A stretch of DNA of 64,000 nucleotides, taken from positions 124,001-188,000 of the forward strand of contig NZ_JAENHP010000005.1 in assembly GCF_016834655.1 (NCBI RefSeq). Reading direction: 5' to 3'. Positions 33,601 to 41,279 of the stretch are shown here, piece after piece. Every line of letters starts with the position of its first letter. Position 1 is the stretch's first letter. The notes beneath the pieces are model-generated. The model made no database searches, had not been told where the DNA came from, and saw nothing but the letters and a program-made list of their open reading frames with translations. Position numbers and translations under genes: made by a program. The DNA comes from Paractinoplanes ovalisporus (GTDB taxonomy: Bacteria > Actinomycetota > Actinomycetes > Mycobacteriales > Micromonosporaceae).

Positions 33601-34228
33601 GGCGGAGCGCGACCTGTCCCTGCTGGGCAAGGTCAACCCGCTGGCGCTGGAGGAGTTCGCGGCGCTGGAGGAGCGGTTCAAGTTCCTCTCCGACCAGCTC
33701 GAAGACCTCAAGGCCACCCGCAAGGACCTGCTGACCGTGGTCAAGGACGTCGACGACCGCATCCTCGAGGTCTTCACGTCGGCTTTCGAAGACACCGCCC
33801 GCGAGTTCCAGGTGGTCTTCCAGGTGCTGTTCCCGGGCGGTGAGGGCCGGCTGGTGCTGACCGACCCGGAAGACATGCTGACCACCGGCGTCGAGGTCGA
33901 GGCGCGGCCGCCGGGCAAGAAGATCAAACGGCTGTCGCTGCTCTCGGGTGGTGAGCGCTCGTTGACCGCGGTGGCGATGCTGTGCGCGATCTTCCGGGCC
34001 CGGCCCTCGCCCTTCTACATCATGGACGAGGTCGAGGCGGCCCTCGACGACGTCAACCTGGGCCGGTTGATTACGCTCTTCGAGCAGCTGCGGGAGAAGA
34101 GCCAGCTGCTGATCATCACGCACCAGAAGCGCACGATGGAGGTCGCCGACGCCCTGTACGGCGTCACGATGCGCGCCGGTGTGACCCAGGTGATCAGCCA
34201 AAGGCTCAAGCACGACTCGGAGGATTAG
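30647..34228 (+). CDS. smc: chromosome segregation protein SMC
   Basis: 1193 residues, full length for the family. N-terminal head with Walker A GPNGSGKS (31-38) and VHLKSLTVKGFKSF start; long coiled coils (about 170-500 and 680-1010); hinge around 505-665 (VPGLLGSLASVL, then GSGKATSYLEV); C-terminal head with the ABC signature LSGGERS at 1099-1105 and Walker B FYIMDEVEAALDD. It compacts and aligns sister chromosomes with ScpA/ScpB, which are not encoded here. The GTG at 30647 is chosen over 30596 as it begins the conserved HLKSL N-terminus. Confidence 0.97.
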   Translation: MHLKSLTVKGFKSFASATTLRLEPGITCVVGPNGSGKSNVVDAIAWVLGEQGAKALRGGKMEDVIFAGTSGRAPLGRAEVTLTIDNNDGALPIEYTEVSITRRMFRDGASEYEINGNQCRLLDIQELLSDSGIGREMHIIVGQGRLDAMLHAKPEDRRSFIEEAAGVLKHRKRKEKAIRKLDAMQVNLNRLTDLTAELRRQLKPLGKQAEVARRAAGIQADLRDARLRLLADDLHTLRTTLDKEIADESAMRERRGQVEDENREVQRHLADLEFAHAEDAPLLQAAQDVWYKLSALQERFRSTEQLATERLRHLAATPDEERPGRDPDQLVAESERVREQEEELREALTEDQMRLAEAIEHRQDLERQLAAAEGALRTAAKAIADRREGLAKLVGNVNAARARTEGATDEIERLAAAHTDAMMRAEAAQSEVDAVAAESSEADRGNVELDERHAEAVDAHDRAAAVVKELSDAERAAEKDAASWKAREEALALGLKRKDGAGALLAKAGEVPGLLGSLASVLTVQPGHEAALAAALGSLADAVALSGVDEAVEAMRTLKIADAGRAALVVASPAGPGMQGSLDALRPALPEGSVWAPDVIGCPDNLRPALNRALRDVVLVPDHGAAVALITANSELRAVTPDGDVLGAYAAAGGSGKATSYLEVQAAVDEAKAQRVTAEESIVELKQQLGDARAEVARHKEAVNVAAAAKRAAEGVRNQAARRLAELGAAARSAKAETERLGAARQKAESAREADLMRVAELEERLALAEATPIDEEPSTEERDRLGALVPQARQNEMEVRLAVRTAEERVASIAGRADSLLRQANAERQARERAAARRQARARGAEIAKAVALGAGAALARVRTSLAAAIEVRDELAQARTLREAELQEVRAGAKRLVSELERLTNEVHRDEVARAEQRLRIEQLEAKAAEDFSLDVDTLITEYGPEQPVPPTQADVAQAEKDGKPEPQPVPFHRPTQEKRANKAERDLSLLGKVNPLALEEFAALEERFKFLSDQLEDLKATRKDLLTVVKDVDDRILEVFTSAFEDTAREFQVVFQVLFPGGEGRLVLTDPEDMLTTGVEVEARPPGKKIKRLSLLSGGERSLTAVAMLCAIFRARPSPFYIMDEVEAALDDVNLGRLITLFEQLREKSQLLIITHQKRTMEVADALYGVTMRAGVTQVISQRLKHDSED

Positions 34229-34234
34229 ACCCAC

Positions 34235-34846
34235 ATGACGCGCGAACGCGCCCAGGCCCTGCTCATCGACCTGGACGGCGTTCTGCGCCGCTGGGATCCG
34301 GCCCCGATGATCGCCGCCGAGGTGGAGAACGGGCTGAAGCCGGCCGCCCTGCTGGAGACGGCGATGTCGTGGGACATCTACCGCCCCGCGATGGCCGGCG
34401 AGATCACCGACGCCGAGTGGATGGAGCTGGTCGCCGAGCGGCTGCCGCTCGACATCGAGGTGGCCCGCGCGGTGGTCACGCAGTGGCAGACCTACCGCGG
34501 CGAGCCCGACCCCGAGGTGCTGGCGTTCGTCCGCGAGGTGCGCGCCGCCGGCCGCACGGTCGGGCTGGCCACCAACGCCACCGACCGCCTGCGCGCCGAC
34601 CTCGACGCCCTGGGCCTGGCCGGCGAGGTCGACGTGGTGATCAGCTCGTGGGAGATCAAGGCCCACAAGCCGGCGCCCGAGTTCTTCGAGAAGGCGTGCG
34701 AGCTGGTCGGCCTGGCCCCCAAGTTCGTGCTGTTCATCGACGACGACGACCGGGCCGTACGCGGGGCGCGCGCGGCCGGTCTGTCGGCCTACCGCTGGTC
34801 GGGCCCCGAACACCTCGACTACCTGCGCAAGGCCCTCGACATCTGA
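34235..34846 (+). CDS. HAD superfamily hydrolase
   Basis: 203 residues. Motif I LIDLDGVLRRWD (nucleophile D at residue 12, DxDG), motif II VGLATNAT, motif III KAHKPAPEFF, and motif IV FIDDDDRAVRGA. A helical cap lies between I and II (subclass I). It lies six bases after smc and is likely co-transcribed. Substrate not predictable; probably a small phosphate ester. Confidence 0.88.
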   Translation: MTRERAQALLIDLDGVLRRWDPAPMIAAEVENGLKPAALLETAMSWDIYRPAMAGEITDAEWMELVAERLPLDIEVARAVVTQWQTYRGEPDPEVLAFVREVRAAGRTVGLATNATDRLRADLDALGLAGEVDVVISSWEIKAHKPAPEFFEKACELVGLAPKFVLFIDDDDRAVRGARAAGLSAYRWSGPEHLDYLRKALDI

Positions 34847-34850
34847 GCCG

Positions 34851-35372
34851 TCAGGCGCCGGTGGCGCCGTCGACGCGTTCGCGCAGCAGGTCGGCGTGGC
34901 CGTTGTGGCGGGCGTATTCCTCGATCATGTGCAGGTAGACCCAGCGGACACTGATGGTGCCGCGGGCCGTGCTGAACTCGTGATCCAGGGCCAGCGAAGC
35001 CACGGCAGCGTCGGCCGCCGCGCACTCGTCAGTGAAGGTGGCCAGGTCAGCCGCGGGGTCGGCGGTGGCGACGTCGTCGAAGTCGCTGTTCTCGTTGTCG
35101 TTCAGCGTGTAGATCATCAAGGCCGTGCGGTCGCCGGCCGCCCGGAAGCGGAACCAGGAACGCTCGACCTGGGACATGTGGCGGACCAGGCCGAGCAGGG
35201 TCAGGTCGGACGGCGGGGCGGAAGCCGTCCTGAGCTGCTCGGCGGTCAGGCCGGCGCACTTGGTCAGCAGGGTCTGGCGGTGCCAGTCGAGCCAGCCCTG
35301 CAGCATGGCCCGCTCGGGGCCGGTCCGGGGTTCGGGCACGCGGTTCGCGGGTGGCGCAATCCAGGTATCCAT
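34851..35372 (-). CDS. DinB/DUF664 family four-helix protein
   Basis: 173 residues. Four-helix bundle with the metal-ligand pattern of the mycothiol-dependent/DinB superfamily: LGLVRHMSQVERSWF (first His) and WVYLHMIEEYARHNGHADLLRE (HxxxxxxxHxxH near the C-terminus). This HxxH-type triad fits thiol-dependent transferases, but the substrate is unknown. The ATG at 35372 begins MDTWIAPP; longer frames are unlike the family. Convergent with the HAD gene. Confidence 0.85.
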   Translation of the reverse strand: MDTWIAPPANRVPEPRTGPERAMLQGWLDWHRQTLLTKCAGLTAEQLRTASAPPSDLTLLGLVRHMSQVERSWFRFRAAGDRTALMIYTLNDNENSDFDDVATADPAADLATFTDECAAADAAVASLALDHEFSTARGTISVRWVYLHMIEEYARHNGHADLLRERVDGATGA

Positions 35373-35400
35373 CGACCGCCATCCTGCCGCAGAAGCCGGG

Positions 35401-37071
35401 TCAGCGGGGGTACGGCACCTCGGCCACCTCGAACAGGTTGCCGTCCTTGTCGGTGCCCTCGACCTTGGCCGTGGCGGCCGGGCCGTCGAGCAGCAGGGTG
35501 CTGATGGCGTTGCCGAAATAGGGGCCGGCCAGGCGCTTCCACGTCCAGGCGGGGCGGCGCACACCGGCCGAGCGGGCGACACCGCGGACGGCGTGGGCGG
35601 CGGCCCGCGACCAGCTGAAACGCATCAGCGGGCGCATGAACGCGGGCACCTGGTTGTGCACCGGCGAGCAGGTCAGCTGCATGACCGGCGTGGCCATGCG
35701 GGTGCCGAAGTCGACCTCGGCCACGTACGAGTGGTGGACGTCACCGGACAGCACGCTGATCGACGCGGGGGCCGCGTAGGCGCCGCCGGCCCCGACCCGG
35801 TGGCCGGGTGATCCCGTGCCGCCCTCGCCCAGCCGGCGGAACAGCTCGCCCAGGGCGTTGAACGAGCGGCTGAACGCGGCCCAGTGCTCGAGGTCGACCG
35901 CGCGGCGCAGCTTCTCGGCGGCGGCCGCCACCCGGGGGCGGTGCGACGCGGCCGTGCTCTCGTTCCACGCCTCCAGGTAGTGGATCGCGGGCGGCATCAG
36001 CCACGGCAGGGACGAGCCGACGACCAGGTGGTCGTACTCGCCGTGGGCCTGGTCGACGAACCAGTTCCACTCGCCGGCGGGCAGCATCTCGCGGCGGTCG
36101 GGGGTCAGCACGCGGCTGCAGCGGTTGTCGAGCATCACCACGCGGGTGCGGCCGACGTCGAGGGCGTAGCTCCACTGGTACGGCTGCTCCCCGCTGTCGA
36201 CCACCCGGCCGAAGTCGTGCAGCAGGTCGGTGGCGTCGTCGACCGTGGTGACCTTCTGGAAGAGAGGGTCGACGGCCAACTCGTCGGGGCTCATGTTGCC
36301 CAGGTGCTGATAGACCCAGTAGGACGCCAGGCCACCGGTGATGCGCTCGAGCCACCAGGGCTTCTCGAGCATCTCCTTGTGCCACGACTCGGAGGTGTTC
36401 CAGTCGTCGATCAGCTCGTGGTCGTCGAAGATCATGACGCTCGGCACGGTCGCGAACAGCCAGCGCACCTCGGGGTCGCGCCACGACTCGAGGTAGAGCT
36501 TGGTGTATTCGTCGAACGTGATGACCTGGTCGTCCGGGCCGTCGTGGTGGGCCGGCCGGCGCCGCTTCAGGAACCGCTTGACCTTGGCCGAGGTGTTGTC
36601 GGCGTAGACCTGGTCGCCGAGCAGGACGATCAGGTCGGGGCGCAGTTCCGGGTTCTGCGGGTCGGCCATCAGGCGCCGGCTGTAGGCGTCGAGGGCGTCG
36701 GGCGGCAGTTTGCGGCTGTTGGAGCTGGGGGTCGCCTCACGGCAGGAGCCGAAGATCAGGCGTACGGGGGCCTCGGCGTCGTCGGCCGGGCGGGTGCGGA
36801 TCACCGACGGCGGGTAGGTCGACTCCTGCGACGGCCAGACCTGGCGGTCGTCGAGGAACACCCGGTAGGCGCTGGCGGCGTCGAGGCGGAGCCCGTCGAC
36901 GACCACGATCGCGTAGTGATGCCCGTACGCGGTGAAGGTGGGGGTGGACCCGGCGCCGCCGCCCTCGGCCTCGACACGCACGAACGCGGGTTCCGTGGTC
37001 TCGACCCAGATGGTGGCGCGGTCGCCGACGACGCGGCGCAGCAGCGGGCCTATGAGCAGGTGAGCGGTCAC
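35401..37071 (-). CDS. PhoD-like alkaline phosphatase/phosphodiesterase family protein
   Basis: 556 residues, metallophosphatase of the PhoD family. An N-terminal fibronectin-like domain (residues ~1-100, LLIGPLLRRVVGDRATIWVET) is followed by the catalytic domain with FGSCREATPSS, DLIVLLGDQVYAD, IFDDHELIDDWN and SGDVHHSYVAEV, which hold the metal ligands. No signal peptide or Tat RR motif is seen at the start, so it may be cytoplasmic or use an unannotated signal. GTG at 37071. It is divergent from ftsY. Confidence 0.88.
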   Translation of the reverse strand: MTAHLLIGPLLRRVVGDRATIWVETTEPAFVRVEAEGGGAGSTPTFTAYGHHYAIVVVDGLRLDAASAYRVFLDDRQVWPSQESTYPPSVIRTRPADDAEAPVRLIFGSCREATPSSNSRKLPPDALDAYSRRLMADPQNPELRPDLIVLLGDQVYADNTSAKVKRFLKRRRPAHHDGPDDQVITFDEYTKLYLESWRDPEVRWLFATVPSVMIFDDHELIDDWNTSESWHKEMLEKPWWLERITGGLASYWVYQHLGNMSPDELAVDPLFQKVTTVDDATDLLHDFGRVVDSGEQPYQWSYALDVGRTRVVMLDNRCSRVLTPDRREMLPAGEWNWFVDQAHGEYDHLVVGSSLPWLMPPAIHYLEAWNESTAASHRPRVAAAAEKLRRAVDLEHWAAFSRSFNALGELFRRLGEGGTGSPGHRVGAGGAYAAPASISVLSGDVHHSYVAEVDFGTRMATPVMQLTCSPVHNQVPAFMRPLMRFSWSRAAAHAVRGVARSAGVRRPAWTWKRLAGPYFGNAISTLLLDGPAATAKVEGTDKDGNLFEVAEVPYPR

Positions 37072-37134
37072 GTGAGAGAGCCTTGTCGCGAGGGGTCGAG
37101 GGGACTACATCCTCCTGCACATGTCATGCAAGTT

Positions 37135-37220
37135 GCCACCGGGCGGGCGACCACATGTGATGCGGGACGCCGCCGGACGGGCGACTACATGTGACGGAGG
37201 ATGCCACTGGGCAGGCGACG
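37135..37220. repeat. 34-bp tandem repeat between the PhoD-like gene and ftsY
   Basis: Units at 37135-37168 and 37169-37202, with a partial third from 37203. Each has a GCCRCCGGRCGGGCGAC start and an ACATGTGA block; ACATGT is itself palindromic. A related ACATGTCATGC precedes the first copy. Confidence 0.85.
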
Positions 37221-37256
37221 CCACGCAGGCCGCGGACATCTGTCAGGATTTCGGCT

Positions 37257-38444
37257 ATGGAATACGTCGTCGCCGCAGTCATCCTGCTCGTCGTCCTGCT
37301 GGCGGGCGCGATCGGCCTGGTCGTGCCCCGCATGCGCCGCCGCGAGCTCCCCCCGTCGGAGACCGGCGGCGACACGACGACGCTGGAGCGCCCGTCCGCC
37401 GCCGAGCCGGGGGTCGAGACGCCCCCGCTGGTGGTTCCGGCCGAGGTCGACGAAGGTCTGCCCCCGCTGATCGAGGCGCCGGTCGAGGAGAAGGCGCCGG
37501 AGATCGAGAGGCCGGAGCCCACGGCCGGCCGCCTCGTGCGCCTGCGGGCCCGCCTTTCGCGTTCGCAGAGCGTCTTCGGTCGCGGCCTGCTCAGCGTGCT
37601 CTCCCGCGACCACCTCGACGAGGACGCCTGGGAGGAGATCGAGGACAGCCTGATCAGCGCCGACGTCGGCGTCGAGGCCACCCAGGTGATCGTCGAGCGG
37701 CTGCGGGAGCGGGTCCGGGTGCTCGGCACGCGGACGGTGGCCGAGGTCCGCGAGCAGCTGGCCGAGGAACTGGTGGCCGCGCTCGACCCCGAGATGGACC
37801 GCAGCCTGCGGACCACCCCGCACGACGGCCGGCCCGCGGTGATGCTGGTGGTCGGCGTGAACGGCGCCGGCAAAACCACCACCTGCGGAAAGATCGGCCG
37901 GGTGCTGATCGCCGACGGCCGTACGGTGCTGTTCGGCGCGGCCGACACGTTCCGCGCCGCCGCCGCCGACCAGATCCAGACCTGGGGTGAGCGGGTCGGC
38001 GCCGAGACCGTCCGGGGCCCGGAAGGGGGAGATCCGGCCAGCGTGGCTTTCGACGCCGTGAAGCGGGGTATCGACACGGGCGTGGACACCGTGGTCATCG
38101 ACACCGCGGGCCGGCTGCAGAACAAGGTCGGCCTGATGGACGAGCTGGGCAAGGTCAAGCGGGTCGTCGAGAAGCACGGCCCGGTCGACGAGACCCTGCT
38201 CGTGCTCGACGCCACGACCGGGCAGAACGGTCTCGAGCAGGCCCGCGTGTTCACCGAAGTGGTGGACGTGACAGGTGTGGTGCTCACCAAGCTCGACGGC
38301 ACCGCGAAGGGTGGAATTGTCATCGCTGTCCAGCGCAAGCTGGGCATTCCGGTCAAGCTGGTGGGCCTGGGTGAGGGGCCGGACGACCTGGCCCCGTTCG
38401 AGCCGGCCGCCTTCGTCGAGGCTCTGCTTGGCAGCGCCGCGTAG
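37257..38444 (+). CDS. ftsY: signal recognition particle receptor FtsY
   Basis: 395 residues. N-terminal membrane helix MEYVVAAVILLVVLLAGAIGL, an acidic/Pro-rich linker (to ~100), then the NG domain: SRSQSVFGRGLLSVLSRDHLDEDAWEE-type N domain, GTPase P-loop VGVNGAGKTT (residues 200-208), DTFRAAAADQI, DTAGRLQNK, and TKLDGTAKGG. It docks the SRP-ribosome complex at the membrane. The ATG at 37257 begins the TM anchor. The partner ffh, usually near glnD in actinobacteria, is not in this window. Confidence 0.96.
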   Translation: MEYVVAAVILLVVLLAGAIGLVVPRMRRRELPPSETGGDTTTLERPSAAEPGVETPPLVVPAEVDEGLPPLIEAPVEEKAPEIERPEPTAGRLVRLRARLSRSQSVFGRGLLSVLSRDHLDEDAWEEIEDSLISADVGVEATQVIVERLRERVRVLGTRTVAEVREQLAEELVAALDPEMDRSLRTTPHDGRPAVMLVVGVNGAGKTTTCGKIGRVLIADGRTVLFGAADTFRAAAADQIQTWGERVGAETVRGPEGGDPASVAFDAVKRGIDTGVDTVVIDTAGRLQNKVGLMDELGKVKRVVEKHGPVDETLLVLDATTGQNGLEQARVFTEVVDVTGVVLTKLDGTAKGGIVIAVQRKLGIPVKLVGLGEGPDDLAPFEPAAFVEALLGSAA

Positions 38445-38486
38445 TCTCGGAGGTCAGCGTTGGCAGCGGAGCAGGGGAGGGTGTTG

Positions 38487-39278
38487 GTGACGCAGGAGCG
38501 GGAGATCCCGCTGCACGGCGGGAACGTCAGCACCGTCTCCAAGGTCGGCGACACCGTGCGGCGCAACGCCGGCCCGTGGACGCCGGCCGTGCACGGCCTC
38601 CTCAACCACCTCGAGCGGGTGGGCTTCACCGGCTCGCCCCGCGCGCTGGGCATGGACGACAAGGGCCGCGAGGTCTTGTCCTACCTCGACGGCGAGTGCG
38701 GCGAATACCCCTTGGCGCCCCACTGGGTGACCGAGGAGGCGCTGGTCACGGTGGCCACGATGCTCCGGATGTTCCACGACGCGCAATACGGATTTGTGCC
38801 CCCGCCGGGCGCGGTGTGGCGCTCGTTCGGCCCGCCGCCGCCCGACACCGAGGTGATCTGCCACCACGACGCCGCCCCCCACAACGTGGTCTGGCGCCCC
38901 GACGGCACGCTCTCCCTGATCGACTTCGACCTGGCCTCGCCCGGCGCCCGCATCTATGACGTGGCCTACGCCGCCTGGACCTGGGTGCCGCTGTTCAGCG
39001 ACCGGGATTCGTACACGCTGGGGTGGAAGCGGCCCAACCGGCCACGCCGCCTGCGGCTGTTCGCCGACGCCTACGGGCTGATCCCACGTGACCGGCACCG
39101 CCTGGTGCGCACCATCCGCAAGCGGATCGTCGACCACGTCGAGGGCATCCGCCGCATGGCCGCGGCCGGCGACCCGGCGTTCGTTCGCATTGTTCACAAA
39201 GGGCATCTCCGACGCCCGATGCGCGACCTGCGGCTGCTCGATTACGAGCGTCACACCCTCGAATATGCGCTTCGGTGA
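38487..39278 (+). CDS. aminoglycoside phosphotransferase-type kinase
   Basis: 263 residues, APH/choline-kinase fold. Active-site motif CHHDAAPHNVVW (Brenner motif, catalytic Asp) and LIDFDLASPGARIYD (DFG-equivalent). The N-terminal lobe has GGNVSTVSKVGDTV. Substrate unknown; resistance should not be assumed. The GTG at 38487 is preferred: GGAGG lies six bases upstream. A TTG at 38460 and a GTG at 38481 are alternatives. It lies about 40 bases after ftsY. Confidence 0.82.
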   Translation: MTQEREIPLHGGNVSTVSKVGDTVRRNAGPWTPAVHGLLNHLERVGFTGSPRALGMDDKGREVLSYLDGECGEYPLAPHWVTEEALVTVATMLRMFHDAQYGFVPPPGAVWRSFGPPPPDTEVICHHDAAPHNVVWRPDGTLSLIDFDLASPGARIYDVAYAAWTWVPLFSDRDSYTLGWKRPNRPRRLRLFADAYGLIPRDRHRLVRTIRKRIVDHVEGIRRMAAAGDPAFVRIVHKGHLRRPMRDLRLLDYERHTLEYALR

Positions 39279-39362
39279 TCGGCCGGTGACAATCGGCCGC
39301 GCCGACTGATGCGCTGATTGTCCCAGTTCACGCCCTTTTTCTGACTAGGGTGTGAGGCTTTC

Positions 39363-39399
39363 TTCACACGTACGAAACAGTCCGTCACGCGCCGGAAAT
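39363..39399. promoter_or_regulatory. GlnR-type double box upstream of amtB
   Basis: TTCAC-N6-GAAAC-N5-GTCAC-N6-GAAAT at 39363, 39374, 39384 and 39395. Actinobacterial GlnR binds paired half sites GTNAC-N6-GAAAC, and this agrees closely, with one base less between the two pairs. It lies about 120 bases before the amtB start, the position for activation of amtB-glnB-glnD under nitrogen limitation. Confidence 0.75.
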
Positions 39400-39516
39400 C
39401 GCGCGTAGACCGTGCGTGAAACCTCCGACCGGAAGTCTCTCGTCACGAAACCGGCCGACCGGCGACGCCGCCCGTGGCTGTGTGAGGGGACACCTTAAAT
39501 TCCGAGAGGAGGCAGC

Positions 39517-40884
39517 GTGGAGATCGACACCGGCAATACCGCCTGGTTGCTCCTGTCGTCTGCGCTCGTTTTGCTCATGACTCCGGGTCTGGCGCTGTTC
39601 TACGGTGGCCTCAACCGGTCCAAGGGCGTTCTGAACATGATGATGATGAGCTTCTCGAGTATCGGGCTCATCTCCATTCTCTGGGCTCTCTACGGCTTCT
39701 CGCTCGCGTTCAGCGCGAACGGCTCCGAGGGCGTCAACAACATCATCGGCAACTGGGGTTACGCCGGCACCAGCACCGGCTGGGTCTCCGAGATGTGGGG
39801 CGAGACCGGCATTCCCACGTACGTCTTCATGGCCTTCCAGATGATGTTCGCCATCATCACGGTCGCCCTGATCAGCGGTGCCCTGTCCGACCGGTTCAAG
39901 TTCGCCGGCTGGGTCCTGTTCGCGTTCGGCTGGTTCACCCTGGTCTACGTTCCCGTGGCCCACTGGGTCTGGGGCGGCGGCTGGATCGGCGCCGGCGTCA
40001 AGGCGCTCGACTTCGCGGGTGGTACCGCGGTTCACATCAACGCCGGTGCCGCGGCCCTGGCCGTCGCGATCGTGCTCGGCAAGCGCATCGGCTGGCCGCG
40101 CGAGAACATGCGCCCGCACAACGTGCCGTTCGTCGCCCTCGGCGCCGGCCTGCTGTGGTTCGGCTGGTTCGGCTTCAACGCCGGTTCCGAGCTGACCGTC
40201 GACAGCACCACCGCCGTCGCCTTCGTCAACACCCAGCTCGCCACGGCCGCCGCGGTTGTCGGCTGGCTCGTCGTCGAGTGGTTCCGCGACCGCAAGCCCA
40301 CCCTGGTCGGCGCCTCCTCGGGTGCGGTGGCCGGTCTGGTCGCCATCACCCCGGCCTGTGGCTTCATCGCCCCGCTGCCGGCCGTGCTACTCGGCATCAT
40401 CGCCGGTGCGGTCTGCGCCCTGGCCGTGGGCCTGAAGTACCGCTTCGGCTACGACGACTCGCTCGACGTCGTCGGCGTGCACTTCGTCGGTGGCTGGATC
40501 GGCTCGCTGTTCATCGGTCTGTTCGCCACCACCCAGGTCAACGGTGCGATCACCGACGTTCTGGGCGCCTCCGAGGGTCTGTTCTACGGCGGCGGCGCGA
40601 CCCAGCTCGGCCGCCAGTTCGTCGGCAGCCTGGCCGTCACGGTCTACTCGTTCGTGATCGCGGCCGTTCTCGCCTACATCCTCAAGGCCGTCAAGCTCGG
40701 CCGGGTCAGCGAGGAGGACGAGGTCGGCGGCATCGACATCGCGGCCCACGGTGAGTCGGGCTACGACCTCACCCCGGCCGGTGGCTCCGGCGGGGGCGGC
40801 GCGTTCGCCATGGCCGGCCTCAAGCCGGGCACCGCGGTGGACGCCGACGGCAAGGCGGACGTCAGCCAGAAGGTCGCCGGTTAG
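39517..40884 (+). CDS. amtB: ammonium transporter
   Basis: 455 residues, eleven predicted helices. Seen: STALVLLMTPGLALFYGG-type start (LLMTPGLALFYGGL), the vestibule FQMMFAIITVALISGALSDR, the two conserved pore histidines in DFAGGTAVHINAG and VVGVHFVGGWIGSLFIG. The C-terminal tail (residues ~400-455) is Gly-rich and may be regulatory. GTG at 39517 with GAGGAGG upstream. PII binding to the cytosolic face is expected from the neighbour glnB. Confidence 0.97.
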   Translation: MEIDTGNTAWLLLSSALVLLMTPGLALFYGGLNRSKGVLNMMMMSFSSIGLISILWALYGFSLAFSANGSEGVNNIIGNWGYAGTSTGWVSEMWGETGIPTYVFMAFQMMFAIITVALISGALSDRFKFAGWVLFAFGWFTLVYVPVAHWVWGGGWIGAGVKALDFAGGTAVHINAGAAALAVAIVLGKRIGWPRENMRPHNVPFVALGAGLLWFGWFGFNAGSELTVDSTTAVAFVNTQLATAAAVVGWLVVEWFRDRKPTLVGASSGAVAGLVAITPACGFIAPLPAVLLGIIAGAVCALAVGLKYRFGYDDSLDVVGVHFVGGWIGSLFIGLFATTQVNGAITDVLGASEGLFYGGGATQLGRQFVGSLAVTVYSFVIAAVLAYILKAVKLGRVSEEDEVGGIDIAAHGESGYDLTPAGGSGGGGAFAMAGLKPGTAVDADGKADVSQKVAG

Positions 40885-40919
40885 ATTCTCCTATGACTGC
40901 ACCGATGGAAGGACTGAGC

Positions 40920-41258
40920 ATGAAGCTGGTGACCGCGGTCATCAAGCCGTACCAGCTCGACGCGGTGAAGGAGGCTCTGCACGCGCTCGGCGTGACCGGC
41001 CTGACCGTGAGCGAGGTACAGGGCTACGGCCGGCAGAAGGGCCACACCGAGGTGTACCGCGGAGCGGAATACACGGTGGAGTTCCTGCCCAAGATCAAGG
41101 TTGAGGTGGTGACCGACGAGATCGACGTCGAGAAGATCGTCGACGCCGTCGTCACGGCCGCCAAGACCGGCAAGATCGGTGACGGGAAGGTCTGGGTCAC
41201 GTCGGTCGACGACGTGATCCGGGTCCGCACCGGCGAGCGCGGCCTCGACGCGCTCTGA
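40920..41258 (+). CDS. glnB: nitrogen regulatory PII protein
   Basis: 112 residues, exact family length. Starts MKLVTAVIKPYQLDAVK; the T-loop GYGRQKGHTEVYRGAEYTV carries Tyr51, modified by GlnD (adenylylated in actinobacteria). The B-loop region TGKIGDGKVWV follows. The ATG at 40920 has GGAAGGA seven bases upstream; the longer frame from 40893 is rejected. Could equally be named glnK because it follows amtB. Confidence 0.96.
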   Translation: MKLVTAVIKPYQLDAVKEALHALGVTGLTVSEVQGYGRQKGHTEVYRGAEYTVEFLPKIKVEVVTDEIDVEKIVDAVVTAAKTGKIGDGKVWVTSVDDVIRVRTGERGLDAL

Positions 41259-41279
41259 TCGATCGCCACGTTGACACAC

